Positions 26,248-35,765 are shown, counted from the stretch's first letter. The stretch is DNA of 64,000 bases from Anaerolentibacter hominis (GCF_032380675.1 NZ_JAWDIX010000001.1:744001-808000), one strand, 5' to 3'. Made by a program: numbers and translations. Notes: generated by a model from the sequence alone, not told the origin.

Positions 26248-29200
26248 ATGGAACGAATGAAAAGGAAGGTACCTCTGCTGCGGCAGGGTATGAGACAACG
26301 GTTCCTGGCATTGCTGCTTGTACTGGCGGTAACTGCGTCAAGCTTTTATGGGGGAAAGACGGCGGATGCGTCGGAACTGCCGGAACCTGAAAACTGGATC
26401 GGAGTGAGTGCAGGTCCGGAAACGGATTATTCTGAAAATGGAAGCGATGTAACGATTAAAAATGAAGCTGGGCTGGCCTGGCTGGCACAGCAGGTAAATA
26501 CAGGAACCGACAGCTTTGCAGGCAAGACGGTGCAATTAGCCGGTTCCCTGAATCTGGCCGGAAAGGAATGGACGCCCATCGGAACCAGGGAACATCCTTT
26601 TAAAGGGACGTTCTGCGGAAATAACGGCACAATCGCCGGTGTGAAGATTGAGGCAAAGGAAAACGGGGGAGCCTATGCCGGACTGTTCGGTTATACAGAT
26701 GGAGCGCAGATTAACCAGGTGCAGGCGGCGGGAACCATATCCCTGACCGTTTCTTCCGCCAATGATCTGTATGCCGGGGGTATCGTCGGATATGCACGGC
26801 AGACGGTGATCAATGATGTATCTTTTACAGGAACGGTACAGGCAGTGCAGTCCTATGCAGAGGATAGCAATACGACAGAATATATTGCGAATGCCGGAGG
26901 GATCACGGGCTGCATCGAACTGGGAAGCAAGATTACCAATTCCTGGGCCAGAGCGGATGTATCGGCAGAGGTTATGACCGATCCATACTGCAGCGCTGAG
27001 GCAGGCGGTATTACGGGAACAACAAAATATGTTACAGGAAATCTTGAGATGAAGATTGAAAACTGCTGGCACAGGGGCACGGTCAGCGCCCAGGTTCCGG
27101 AGGGCGTCATGGTTATCGGCGGTGCGTTTGCAGGCGGCATCACATCCGGGCTGACGAGGACCAGGCTGCAGACCTGCTATCATGAGGGAATGGTATCGGC
27201 CAGCGGTTCCGGCGGCAGCGGAGCAAGTTCAATCTATGCGGGCGGCATCGTAGGATTTTATTCAGAGGGTGATCCGCAGGCAGGAGAGAAAGACTGTTAT
27301 TTCCAGGCAGAGCAGATTTCACTGCCCCAGGGCGGCAAGACAATGTCCGGAATGGGTACTGCACTCTCCTATGAGGCGATGACCGGGCCAGCAGAGGAAC
27401 CTTCTTCTCTGGCAGGCCTTCTGAATCACAGGCTGAATCTATATTATCTTGCGGAGGGCTTGACAAAAGAAGCTCAGATTTACAGGGGCTGGACCCTTAA
27501 CAGTGCGGGTGACGGTTATCCATCCCTGGGGGATTGGTTTGCCCCGGAGGAATCGGAGGAGGATCTTTATGATGAAGTCATAGAGGTTTGGACGGAAGCC
27601 GATCTGCGGGAAATTGCCCGGAAGGTGAATACCGGGGAAGAAAACTATAAGAATAAGCTGATTAAGCTGATGGATTCTATTGCAGTTTCTGAGCAGACCG
27701 AATGGGTGCCTATCGGGACCAGCGCTAATCCCTTCTGCGGGTCGGTGCAGGGGAATAATTATACGGTGAGCGGCCTTAAGGTGACCGATAACACCCTGAA
27801 AAGCGCCGGACTTTTCGGTTATATTTCCGGTAAGGAAACAAAGATATCCATCAAGAACCTTGCGATAGATGACAGCCAGTTTGTCTTTGCCGGGGATGGC
27901 AACAAGGCCCGCCATACCGGTGCGCTGGCAGGTGACATGAATGGATATGGGGCGATCGACGATTTTGTGATAGAGAACTGTCACACAACAGATAGGGTTA
28001 AGATAAACAATTCTGAGATTGCTTCAGGAACCGATTATGCCGGCGGCCTGATCGGGTATGTTATGAATGGCAGCATACAGTTTGCGAACTGCTCCAACAA
28101 GGCGGCCATCGAAAGCAGCGGAAAAGATGGAACTTTAATTTCCGCCTATATGGGCGGAATATTTGGGTACAGTTCTGGCCCTACAGTTATCGAAGACTGT
28201 GAAAATGAAGGATGGCTGACCGCGCAGAAGGGTGCGGCAGTGGGCGGCCTGGGAGGTCAGGTCTCTGAGCTGACTACAATGAATTCCAGTGCAAATAAAG
28301 CAGATATCACTGTCTCTGCGGGAGGAACGCTGGGAGGATTGATTGGAAAGACAAGTGGTGCTAAATCCGACTTTGTCATTGAAAATTGCCGAAACGAAGG
28401 GAAGCTGATCAATGAAGGCGGAGCATCATCAAGCTATACCGGCGGAATCATTGGTGGAATAACCAATCGAACGGCGGTGTCTAAGCTTCGGATTGAGTCC
28501 TGTGAAAACAGCGGGAATATCGAACAAAAGAATACAAATACAAGTTCTACCGTGGCTGTGGGCGGTATTACAGGCTATATTGAATATTCGGCTTCATCCG
28601 CGGCAGAAGTGGGAGCAGAAATAATCGCCTGTACCAACCGCGGCGATATTGTATCAAGCGGACACAGCAGCACGTCCAGTTCCGCGGGAGCAGATGCAGG
28701 TGGTATACTGGGAAGAGGCAGATATATCAGTCTGATTTCGGACTGCAAAAACTATGGCAGCGTGATGGTAGGAGAGGTTGCAGCAAATGCCTATGCCGGA
28801 GGCGTAGCCGGCAATCTGGCTCTGGATTTTGGAACGATAAAAAACAGCTCCAATATGGGTGAGATCGGTGTCCGCGGTGCAAAGCTGAAAAGCTATGCGG
28901 GCGGTCTGGCAGGCTATGTTGAAACTATGTCCGGGAATGTGGAAAACTGCAGCAATTCCGGGAAAATCCAGGTGAGCGGGGATACAACATCCGCAAAAAC
29001 CCAGGGCGCAGCCGGGGGTCTGATCGGATATGGCAAGAATAAGATCGGGGACTTCATCAGCTGCAATAACCGGGGAGATGTATCCCTTACGGGAGTAACC
29101 TACTCCATAGTCAGCGGTACAGCGGGCGGTTTGCTTGGTACGGCAGCAGAGGCTGGAAATTTGAGGGACTGTGGCAACAGCGGAGCTATGTCTGCTAATA

Positions 29201-32160
29201 ACATTGCCGGGAACACCGGAATCGGCGGTCTGATTGGCTATGTCTCATCTATGGGAGCCACAGAGAAATGTTATAATACCGGAGATATAACGGCAGATGA
29301 GGCAGCGAAGTATCTATATACCGGCGGCCTGATTGGCTATTCCAATGGATCGGAGGCCGTTACAAACAGCTACAATACCGGTGCAATAAGCGGAACCGGT
29401 GCAGGAAACTATGAATATTGCGGCGGAATCGGCGGATATCTGCGATTTGAAACGGCAAATACGATTGATAACTCCTATAATATCGGGGAGATCGCAGCGC
29501 TTGGAGATGCAAATACAAAATATGCCGGAGGTCTGTCGGGAAATGCCCTTGTGACGACGGATGGCACATCTATGTATAATACATACAATGCAGGGCCAAT
29601 AACCACCTCCGGGACGGGAACGGTTTACGCGGGAGGAATAGCAGGCTATACGACATATTTTAATATGGACGGGACAAATTATTACCTGACCGGCACCGCG
29701 GAACGTCAGGTGGGATATCAGTATTCCAGTCAGACGGACCCGTCGGCAGTATCCTTATCAGAAGATGCGATGAAGAGTGCGGAGTTTACAGAAACCATGA
29801 ATCAGAATGCAGCGGCATCCGACAGGCTGCTCACCTGGAACCGGTCAGTAAGCGGCGTAAATCAGGGCTATCCATATCTTTTCCTGCCGCCTGCCTATCT
29901 GATCAGCGGTGTGATCGTGGATACGGCGGGCAATCCGGTGGCGGATGCGGTGGTGACCCTGATCGGCACCGGCGGACGGTATCAGGCGGTGACAGACGAG
30001 AATGGCGCTTACCGGATCGAACAGGTCTTTGACGGCTCCTATGAGCTGACGGTAACAGCGCAGCCTGACCAGATCGTCTACACGGCTGAGCTGGAAGTGG
30101 CAGGGGCTGACATCAATGGTGAAAAAGCCAGCACCGATCAGGCAAAACAGCCTGTCTACAGTGCCGGCGGGCACGTAAGCTATGAAGGCGGCACATCGGC
30201 AAAGGGCGCCATACTTGAATTGACAGATAAAGATGGAACTACATACAAAGTACCCATCGACGGAAGCGGCAACTATGAGACGAAACTTCCCGCAGGCACA
30301 TACGAAGGGAAGGTAGTCTGGGAAAAAGACGGTGAACACCAGGTGCTGAAAGAGGAAATTACCATTGTGGTAACACCGTCCGGGCCGAATCAGACAGATG
30401 TGGATCAGGTGGGTTCTCCTGTTATCCACATAGAAGGTTCGGTATCCACCCAGGGCAACAACAGGCCGGCTGCGGGAGCCACTATAACTCTTGAAACAAA
30501 CGACGGCACCGTGATTGCAGAATCAAAGATAAATCCAGACGGCTCCTACGAACTGGAATATAAACTCACGGATGTCCCCACCTCTGGTGACTATAAAGTG
30601 GCAGTGGAGGTGCCGACTGCCTCGGGGACCCCGGAGAAGGTATATTTGAAAGAGAATATTACTATTGCTGACGGCGTGATGAATGCGGCGGATATGCGGG
30701 ACCTGGAGAAAATTGAAGCCGATAAGACCACAAAGGTAAAAGAGTTTGAGGATTATGTAAAGAACCAGAGCAATCTGCCGGATTCGATGGATGATAATGC
30801 TGTGCTCAGCCATCTGGATGAGATTAAAAATGCTCAGGATAAGTACCATGCGCTGACCCCGGAGGAAGCAGGAATGACAGACTATGCAGTTCTGGATAAA
30901 CTGGGTGCTCTGGTGGGAAGACTGGCTGTTTTAACCGCCCGGGTGGATGCTTCCGGGACCAGTCTCGGCGTAACGACTGACACAGAAGCCTTAAAAGAAA
31001 TTGCGGCTCTGGCTGCCTCCAGTGAGAATATAGAATCTGTGGGGGACGGCAAGAATGTAGAGATTGAAGTAGTCCTGACGGTGACGGATAAAGAGGAGAA
31101 TGACCAGACAATCACAGATGACGTTACACATATTAATAATACGCTGGACGAATTAAACAAAGCAACAGAGGCAGATCTGAGCCTGGGACTGATTATGGAT
31201 ATTTCCCTGATTAAGAATGTGAAGGTGGACGGGGCCGTGGCCTCATCCGAACCGATCGCCCATACGCCGAAGACTACCCGGATACGGCTTCATCTGCCAG
31301 CCTCCATGCAGGGCGGCAGCAATTACCGGGTTGTCGGAGTGCACGGCGGTGAACCGCGTATGATAAACGCTGATGTAATCGGAAATGAATTAGTGTTTGA
31401 GACCAGCCTCTATTCCACCTATGCAATCCTGTACACACCCGCCCGGAATACGAATTCCGGCGGCAGCTATATACCGGCAGTACCGGTTCCGAAACCGGAA
31501 GAGGGAAAGACGGAGATCCTGTTAAAGGGCGGCCTGATTCGAAAGCTGGATGCCGTCAAGGAGGACTATCTGAATGAGGAAGAACAGAAGAAGGTAACGG
31601 AGGGAAGTGATGCGTCTCTCACGGTCACTGCAAAGGAACAGAAAAAGCCCAAGTCTGCTCTTAAAAAGGCAATTATAAAGAAGGCGGGAAGCTATAAACC
31701 GGGAGCTTATTACAGCATCACCGGAACGGTAAAAATCGGGGAAGAGGAGCATCGTATTCTTAAACTTGGCAGCAAGCGGACGATGGTGATTACCATACCG
31801 AAGAAGCTGCGGGGCCACGATTCTTACGGCATTGTAGCCGTTGATGAAAACCAGAAGGCCGTCTTCTTAAAGGATACTGATAAGCAGAAGAATACAATCA
31901 CGGTTGCAACCGACAATCTGAACCATATCACGATCGTCTATAAGGATAAGAAGGTACAGGAAAAACCGGATAAAGCCGTAAAACCGGAAGTGAAGACACA
32001 AAAGACTTATTATATTGTAAAGAAAGGGGATTATTTATTAAAGATTGCCCGGCGATACAATGTAACCCTGAAAAATCTGCTGAAATGGAACCCTACAGAT
32101 AACCCGGATCTGATCTATCCGGATCAGAAGCTGGTTCTGTATGTGAAAAAGAAAAAGTAG
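26248..32160 (+). CDS. Large secreted repeat protein with GLUG-type repeats, CarboxypepD_reg-like domains and C-terminal LysM
   Basis: The protein is 1970 residues. A signal peptide (FLALLLVLAVTASSFYGGKTADA) starts it. Residues about 55-1210 are a long run of glycine-rich units of the type YAGGIVGY / CENSGNIE / SYNTGAIS, which fits GLUG-type beta-helix repeats. From about 1220 two or three carboxypeptidase-regulatory-like beta-sandwiches follow (ISGVIVDTAGNPVADAVVTL, NYETKLPAGTYEGKV). A helical linker (1480-1660) comes next. The C-terminal LysM (YYIVKKGDYLLKIARRYNVT, then NPDLIYPDQKLVLYV) binds the cell wall; there is no LPxTG. Adhesion is inferred. Confidence 0.9.
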   Translation: MERMKRKVPLLRQGMRQRFLALLLVLAVTASSFYGGKTADASELPEPENWIGVSAGPETDYSENGSDVTIKNEAGLAWLAQQVNTGTDSFAGKTVQLAGSLNLAGKEWTPIGTREHPFKGTFCGNNGTIAGVKIEAKENGGAYAGLFGYTDGAQINQVQAAGTISLTVSSANDLYAGGIVGYARQTVINDVSFTGTVQAVQSYAEDSNTTEYIANAGGITGCIELGSKITNSWARADVSAEVMTDPYCSAEAGGITGTTKYVTGNLEMKIENCWHRGTVSAQVPEGVMVIGGAFAGGITSGLTRTRLQTCYHEGMVSASGSGGSGASSIYAGGIVGFYSEGDPQAGEKDCYFQAEQISLPQGGKTMSGMGTALSYEAMTGPAEEPSSLAGLLNHRLNLYYLAEGLTKEAQIYRGWTLNSAGDGYPSLGDWFAPEESEEDLYDEVIEVWTEADLREIARKVNTGEENYKNKLIKLMDSIAVSEQTEWVPIGTSANPFCGSVQGNNYTVSGLKVTDNTLKSAGLFGYISGKETKISIKNLAIDDSQFVFAGDGNKARHTGALAGDMNGYGAIDDFVIENCHTTDRVKINNSEIASGTDYAGGLIGYVMNGSIQFANCSNKAAIESSGKDGTLISAYMGGIFGYSSGPTVIEDCENEGWLTAQKGAAVGGLGGQVSELTTMNSSANKADITVSAGGTLGGLIGKTSGAKSDFVIENCRNEGKLINEGGASSSYTGGIIGGITNRTAVSKLRIESCENSGNIEQKNTNTSSTVAVGGITGYIEYSASSAAEVGAEIIACTNRGDIVSSGHSSTSSSAGADAGGILGRGRYISLISDCKNYGSVMVGEVAANAYAGGVAGNLALDFGTIKNSSNMGEIGVRGAKLKSYAGGLAGYVETMSGNVENCSNSGKIQVSGDTTSAKTQGAAGGLIGYGKNKIGDFISCNNRGDVSLTGVTYSIVSGTAGGLLGTAAEAGNLRDCGNSGAMSANNIAGNTGIGGLIGYVSSMGATEKCYNTGDITADEAAKYLYTGGLIGYSNGSEAVTNSYNTGAISGTGAGNYEYCGGIGGYLRFETANTIDNSYNIGEIAALGDANTKYAGGLSGNALVTTDGTSMYNTYNAGPITTSGTGTVYAGGIAGYTTYFNMDGTNYYLTGTAERQVGYQYSSQTDPSAVSLSEDAMKSAEFTETMNQNAAASDRLLTWNRSVSGVNQGYPYLFLPPAYLISGVIVDTAGNPVADAVVTLIGTGGRYQAVTDENGAYRIEQVFDGSYELTVTAQPDQIVYTAELEVAGADINGEKASTDQAKQPVYSAGGHVSYEGGTSAKGAILELTDKDGTTYKVPIDGSGNYETKLPAGTYEGKVVWEKDGEHQVLKEEITIVVTPSGPNQTDVDQVGSPVIHIEGSVSTQGNNRPAAGATITLETNDGTVIAESKINPDGSYELEYKLTDVPTSGDYKVAVEVPTASGTPEKVYLKENITIADGVMNAADMRDLEKIEADKTTKVKEFEDYVKNQSNLPDSMDDNAVLSHLDEIKNAQDKYHALTPEEAGMTDYAVLDKLGALVGRLAVLTARVDASGTSLGVTTDTEALKEIAALAASSENIESVGDGKNVEIEVVLTVTDKEENDQTITDDVTHINNTLDELNKATEADLSLGLIMDISLIKNVKVDGAVASSEPIAHTPKTTRIRLHLPASMQGGSNYRVVGVHGGEPRMINADVIGNELVFETSLYSTYAILYTPARNTNSGGSYIPAVPVPKPEEGKTEILLKGGLIRKLDAVKEDYLNEEEQKKVTEGSDASLTVTAKEQKKPKSALKKAIIKKAGSYKPGAYYSITGTVKIGEEEHRILKLGSKRTMVITIPKKLRGHDSYGIVAVDENQKAVFLKDTDKQKNTITVATDNLNHITIVYKDKKVQEKPDKAVKPEVKTQKTYYIVKKGDYLLKIARRYNVTLKNLLKWNPTDNPDLIYPDQKLVLYVKKKK

Positions 32161-32205
32161 AGCGCAGCGGCAGAAAATAGAGCAATCATAAATGGATGAT
32201 ATACA

Positions 32206-32240
32206 GAAAAGGAACGTCCTGTTAAGGCGTTCCTTTTCTT
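32206..32240 (+). terminator. Rho-independent terminator after the large surface protein
   Basis: GAAAAGGAACG and CGTTCCTTTTC form a perfect 11-bp stem ending in a T-rich arm. Confidence 0.85.
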
Positions 32241-32370
32241 GTCCTGGCTGTGCAAGCGGCGGAGGAAAGCTTGGATTGTAAATGAAAGGAGATGCAGGTA
32301 TAATAGGTTTAAAAGCTGCATTTACGGGGAGAAAAGGTTGAAAGAAATCTTTCAACCGTATGTATTTGGG

Positions 32371-32408
32371 CCTATTCCCATTTTGGGAGGAACCCAAAAC
32401 GGGAAAGG
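32371..32408 (+). promoter_or_regulatory. Hairpin masking the ribosome binding site of the MNT gene
   Basis: CCTATTCCCATTTTGGG (32371-32387) pairs with CCCAAAACGGGAAAGG (32393-32408), with one wobble and one bulge. The 3' arm contains the only AAAGG before the ATG at 32410. A second hairpin lies just before it (GGTTGAAAG/CTTTCAACC, 32337-32358). Confidence 0.55.
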
Positions 32409-32409
32409 C

Positions 32410-32715
32410 ATGGGTATAAATATGAATGAAACTGGGATTAATCCGGATGTAATAGAGGAAATTAAAGAATTGGCCCGAAACTATCAGGTGGATCGAGTAA
32501 TTTTGTTCGGATCACGGGCAAGAGGTGATTATGGCAGGGCAAGTGATATTGATCTGGCAGTTCAGGGCGGAGACTTTATAAATTTTGCTCTGGATGTGGA
32601 CGAGAAGACATCAACCTTATTAATGTATGACGTCATAGATCTGAATAGTAACGTTCAGGAAGAGCTGTTAGAATCCATTAGAAAGGACGGGATTGTAATA
32701 TATGAAAAAATTTGA
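32410..32715 (+). CDS. MNT-type nucleotidyltransferase (antitoxin-like)
   Basis: The protein is about 101 residues (ATG 32410; 32422 is the alternative). It has the minimal nucleotidyltransferase signature LFGSRARGDYG followed by SDIDLAV, the catalytic G-S and D-x-D of MntA/HI0073-type proteins. Such enzymes pair with a HEPN partner encoded immediately downstream. The stop overlaps the following broken HEPN gene by 14 nt, as in normal mnt-hepT pairs. Its translation may be limited by the hairpin at 32371-32408. Confidence 0.85.
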   Translation: MGINMNETGINPDVIEEIKELARNYQVDRVILFGSRARGDYGRASDIDLAVQGGDFINFALDVDEKTSTLLMYDVIDLNSNVQEELLESIRKDGIVIYEKI

Positions 32716-33005
32716 CCATTATGTTTCGAAGTTAAAGATACTCTCCAAAGCCTGTGACGAAAATCTGGATAATGAATTTGTAATCAGCGGGATTTTTAAT
32801 AAGTTTATATGCGGTATATGATTTCGTGGAGGAACAAATGTGGATTTCCATGCTGAAAGACAGAAATGATATGACACATATTTACAATGGGGCAGCCGCC
32901 AAAGAACTTGTTCAGAGGATTTTAATCAAATATATTCCGGAATATAAAAAACTGGAAGAGGGAATCAGGCTGCATTATAAGGATGAGCTGGATCGTATTT
33001 TGTAA
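32702..33005 (+). pseudogene. HEPN partner (HI0074/HepT-like) with internal deletion
   Basis: The frame opens at 32702 as MKKFDHYVSKLKILSKACDE and runs to NKFICGI before a TGA at 32819. A different frame then reads AVYDFVEEQMWIS and continues through MLKDRNDMTHIYNG (containing the R-N-D-x-x-x-H HEPN motif) to the stop at 33005. The central part (about 35-40 codons in intact relatives of this family) is missing at the junction near 32808-32815. The gene is therefore inactivated by a deletion that also shifts the frame. Confidence 0.8.
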
Positions 33006-33008
33006 ATT

Positions 33009-33037
33009 AAAGCCGTTTCGCAGTGAAACGGCTTTTA
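33009..33037. terminator. Bidirectional terminator between the HEPN pseudogene and rpoD
   Basis: AAGCCGTTTC and GAAACGGCTT form a perfect stem around GCAGT, with T runs on one side and A runs on the other, so it can serve both convergent genes. Confidence 0.85.
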
Positions 33038-33050
33038 CTCATTGACGCGA

Positions 33051-34136
33051 TTAAAGTACATCAAACCCACGCAGCATCTTGGCCCGGCTGGGATGTCGCA
33101 GCTTGCGGAGCGCCTTGGCTTCGATCTGACGGATTCGCTCTCTGGTTACGTTAAATTCCCTGCCTACTTCCTCCAGCGTCCTCATACGGCCGTCCTGGAG
33201 GCCAAAACGAAGGACTAACACCCGCTGCTCCCGTTCGGTCAGTGTATCCAGGAGAGTACGGATCTGATCCTGAAGAACGGAATAGGTTGCCGCGTCTTCC
33301 GGCCCTAAAATGGACTCATCCTTAATAAAATCTCCTAAATGACTGTCATCCTCCTCGCCGATGGGAGTGTCCAGCGAGATAGGATCGGCAGATACTTTCA
33401 GAATCTCTCTTACTTTATCAATCGGAACATTCATGGCGTCAGCCAGTTCCTGCTCGGTAGGCTCACGGCCTAATTCCTGAAGCAGAGTACGTGAAACACG
33501 GTACGTCTTATTAATCACTTCTGACATATGAACCGGAATACGGATCGTTCTGGACTGATCCGCAATGGAGCGCGTGATCGCCTGACGAATCCACCAGGTG
33601 GCATATGTACTGAACTTGTAACCTTTCTTGTAATCAAATTTATCCACGGCCTTGATCAGACCCAGATTTCCCTCCTGTATCAGATCCAGAAAGGAGAGTC
33701 CCCTGCCCACATACCGTTTGGCGATACTGACCACCAGACGAAGGTTGGATTCGGTAAGTCTGGTTTTTGCCATCTCATCTCCGTCCTCAATCCGTTTGGA
33801 CAGATCTATCTCCTCCTCGGTCGTAAGAAGCGGAAAACTTCCGATTTCTTTCAGATATAATTTTACCGGGTCATCCGACATGGCAGTCTCAGGAACCTCT
33901 TCATAAAGCAGATCCTCCTGACTGATCTCAAGGAGCGCATCGTCGGTAGGCTCCAGCTCATCTGTCTCGTTCAGGTCCAGAACCACTATATTATTGGCTT
34001 CCAGATATTCATAGATCTTATCAATCTGGGAAGCGTCCAGATTGCTGTCTTTAAACAGTTCATTTATCTTCTCAACTTCCAGTATGCCCTTGTTCTTCTG
34101 ACCCAGGGCAACCAGTTCCTTTAACTTCTCTATCAC
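33051..34136 (-). CDS. rpoD: RNA polymerase sigma factor RpoD (sigma-A)
   Basis: This 361-residue primary sigma factor has region 1.2 (PVKLYLKEIG), region 2 with GLSFLDLIQEGNLGL and YATWWIRQAITR, region 3 and region 4.2 (TLEEVGREFNVTRERIRQIE). The GTG start follows GGAGG by 7 nt. In most Firmicutes rpoD follows dnaG; here no dnaG is adjacent and rpoD has its own consensus promoter (34176-34204). Confidence 0.96.
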   Translation of the reverse strand: MIEKLKELVALGQKNKGILEVEKINELFKDSNLDASQIDKIYEYLEANNIVVLDLNETDELEPTDDALLEISQEDLLYEEVPETAMSDDPVKLYLKEIGSFPLLTTEEEIDLSKRIEDGDEMAKTRLTESNLRLVVSIAKRYVGRGLSFLDLIQEGNLGLIKAVDKFDYKKGYKFSTYATWWIRQAITRSIADQSRTIRIPVHMSEVINKTYRVSRTLLQELGREPTEQELADAMNVPIDKVREILKVSADPISLDTPIGEEDDSHLGDFIKDESILGPEDAATYSVLQDQIRTLLDTLTEREQRVLVLRFGLQDGRMRTLEEVGREFNVTRERIRQIEAKALRKLRHPSRAKMLRGFDVL

Positions 34137-34175
34137 AAGTATTCCTCCGATTTATCTTAAGACATAACAGACAAA

Positions 34176-34204
34176 ATTATAGCATAGGTCCGAAATTGTG
34201 ACAA
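34176..34204 (-). promoter_or_regulatory. Sigma-A promoter of rpoD
   Basis: On the minus strand TTGTCA (34199-34204) and TATAAT (34176-34181) are 17 nt apart. It lies 40 nt before the rpoD start. Confidence 0.8.
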
Positions 34205-34275
34205 TAGCTTTTTGGCGAATTCACAGATTAGTTTTCCTGGATTCCCACGTGGCAGGGGACTTGCCGGGGCCAGGG

Positions 34276-34304
34276 TTGACAATCATTTTTTCAGGCCGTA
34301 TAAT
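34276..34304 (+). promoter_or_regulatory. Perfect sigma-A promoter of the mrp leader
   Basis: TTGACA (34276-34281) and TATAAT (34299-34304) match consensus exactly with a 17-nt spacer. The gene start is 235 nt downstream, leaving a long leader. Confidence 0.85.
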
Positions 34305-34353
34305 TTTCTTGAGACAGGCTGATTAAGCCTGTTCCTGCAGTTTTGGCATCTGC

Positions 34354-34385
34354 GGCCATCCGATTATCACGGGTGGCTTTTTGGT
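34354..34385 (+). terminator. Leader terminator or attenuator before mrp
   Basis: GCCATCCG (34355-34362) and CGGGTGGC (34370-34377) pair with one wobble, followed by TTTTTGG. It lies about 45 nt after the expected start of transcription and well before the mrp gene. An ACAGGC/GCCTGT hairpin (34314-34332) precedes it. Confidence 0.65.
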
Positions 34386-34388
34386 TAC

Positions 34389-34479
34389 AAAAAGCTGTAA
34401 GAGTATGATTCAATAGCTGTAAGCGTTTGCTGCAATAAGAAGAAAGCGTTTGCTGCAATAAGCTGTAAGTGTTTGCTGG
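34389..34479 (+). repeat. Tandem 22-23-nt GTTTGCTGC repeats in the mrp leader
   Basis: Three clear units lie at 34412-34433, 34434-34456 and 34457-34479, each starting AATA and ending in GTTTGCTGC or GTTTGCTGG. A degenerate unit lies at 34389-34411. Two more units of the same family lie before nusB (9178-9221). Confidence 0.6.
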
Positions 34480-34538
34480 ACTGCAGGGAGACGCAACGAG
34501 AGGGCCAATGAGCTTAAAGATAAAAAGGAGAGAGTAAA

Positions 34539-35765
34539 ATGAGTGATTGTTCAAGTAATTGTTCTGAGAATGGCTGCGGTACCGGGCAAAACGGCACACC
34601 GGATTTCAGCGCGCCCATGAACGAACACAGCAATGTGAAGAAGGTAATTGGTATTGTCAGCGGTAAGGGGGGAGTCGGCAAATCCTTTGTCACCTCCTAT
34701 CTTTCTGTGCTGATGAACCGGAAGGGATACAGCACGGCTATTCTGGATGCGGATATTACCGGTCCTTCCATTCCCAAGGCTTTTGGAGTTCACGAGAAGG
34801 CACAGGGCAGCGATATGGGAATCTTCCCGGCTGTGAGCAGAAAGGGTGTCCGCATTATGTCGGCTAATATGCTTCTGGAGACGGAGGAGACACCTGTAGT
34901 ATGGCGCGGGGCTATGATTGCCAATGCGGTAAAACAGTTCTGGACCGATGTGGTCTGGGGCGATGTAGACTATATGTTTGTAGACATGCCTCCGGGAACC
35001 GGTGATGTGCCTCTGACCGTATTCCAGTCGCTGCCGGTGGATGGTATCATCATTGTCACATCCCCCCAGGAACTGGTATCCATGATTGTGGCGAAAGCTG
35101 TGGCAATGGCAGAGATGATGGATATTCCGGTCATCGGGCTGATCGAGAACTACAGCTATGTACAGTGCGGCAGCTGCGGCGAGAAGATCAATGTGTTCGG
35201 CGAGAGCCATATCTATGAGACCGCAGAGAAGTTTAACCTGCAGGTTCTGGGGCGGCTGCCTCTGGACCCGGCTATTTCCGCCGCGATAGATCTGGAAGAG
35301 GTGGAAACGTTGGAAGGGGACTGGCTGGACGGAGCTGCTTCTTACCTGGAACAGTATGAGAAGAAGGTAGTTGTGAAAGAGACAGCCGCAACCAGGATTG
35401 CCGTGACAACCGATGAGAACGGAAAGGTATTTCAGCATTTCGGCAAGACGGAGCAGTTTACCCTTTACACCCTGGAGGACGGTGTCCTGATGGGGAAAGA
35501 TGTCCTGTCCTGCGATGGAAAAGGCCATGAAGAGCTGGGCGGACTGCTGGCTGAAAGCGGGGTTAACGTTCTGATCTGCGGGGGAATCGGACAGGGAGCG
35601 ATTGAAGTCCTTGGAAATGCAGGCATCACGGTAATTCCGGGTGCTTCCGGCAGCGTGGATGTTGCCTTTGCCCATTATCTGGACGGCAGCCTGAAGCCGG
35701 CTCCGGCGAACTGTGACCACCATCATGATCACGAAGAGGGCGGAGAGGGCTGTCACTGTCATTAA
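34539..35765 (+). CDS. Mrp/NBP35-family P-loop ATPase fused to a NifX/NifB-like cofactor domain
   Basis: The protein is 408 residues. A Cys-rich N-terminus (DCSSNCSENGCGTG) leads to the Mrp ATPase domain: deviant Walker A GKGGVGKS (about 43-50), DADITGPSIP, MPPGTGD, and the CGSCGEK metal motif. From about residue 285 a dinitrogenase iron-molybdenum cofactor domain follows (RIAVTTDENGKVFQHFGKTE, ICGGIGQGA). A His/Cys/Glu-rich tail (CDHHHDHEE, CHCH) ends it. Fe-S carrier function with metal handling is inferred. A long attenuator-like leader precedes it. Confidence 0.92.
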   Translation: MSDCSSNCSENGCGTGQNGTPDFSAPMNEHSNVKKVIGIVSGKGGVGKSFVTSYLSVLMNRKGYSTAILDADITGPSIPKAFGVHEKAQGSDMGIFPAVSRKGVRIMSANMLLETEETPVVWRGAMIANAVKQFWTDVVWGDVDYMFVDMPPGTGDVPLTVFQSLPVDGIIIVTSPQELVSMIVAKAVAMAEMMDIPVIGLIENYSYVQCGSCGEKINVFGESHIYETAEKFNLQVLGRLPLDPAISAAIDLEEVETLEGDWLDGAASYLEQYEKKVVVKETAATRIAVTTDENGKVFQHFGKTEQFTLYTLEDGVLMGKDVLSCDGKGHEELGGLLAESGVNVLICGGIGQGAIEVLGNAGITVIPGASGSVDVAFAHYLDGSLKPAPANCDHHHDHEEGGEGCHCH

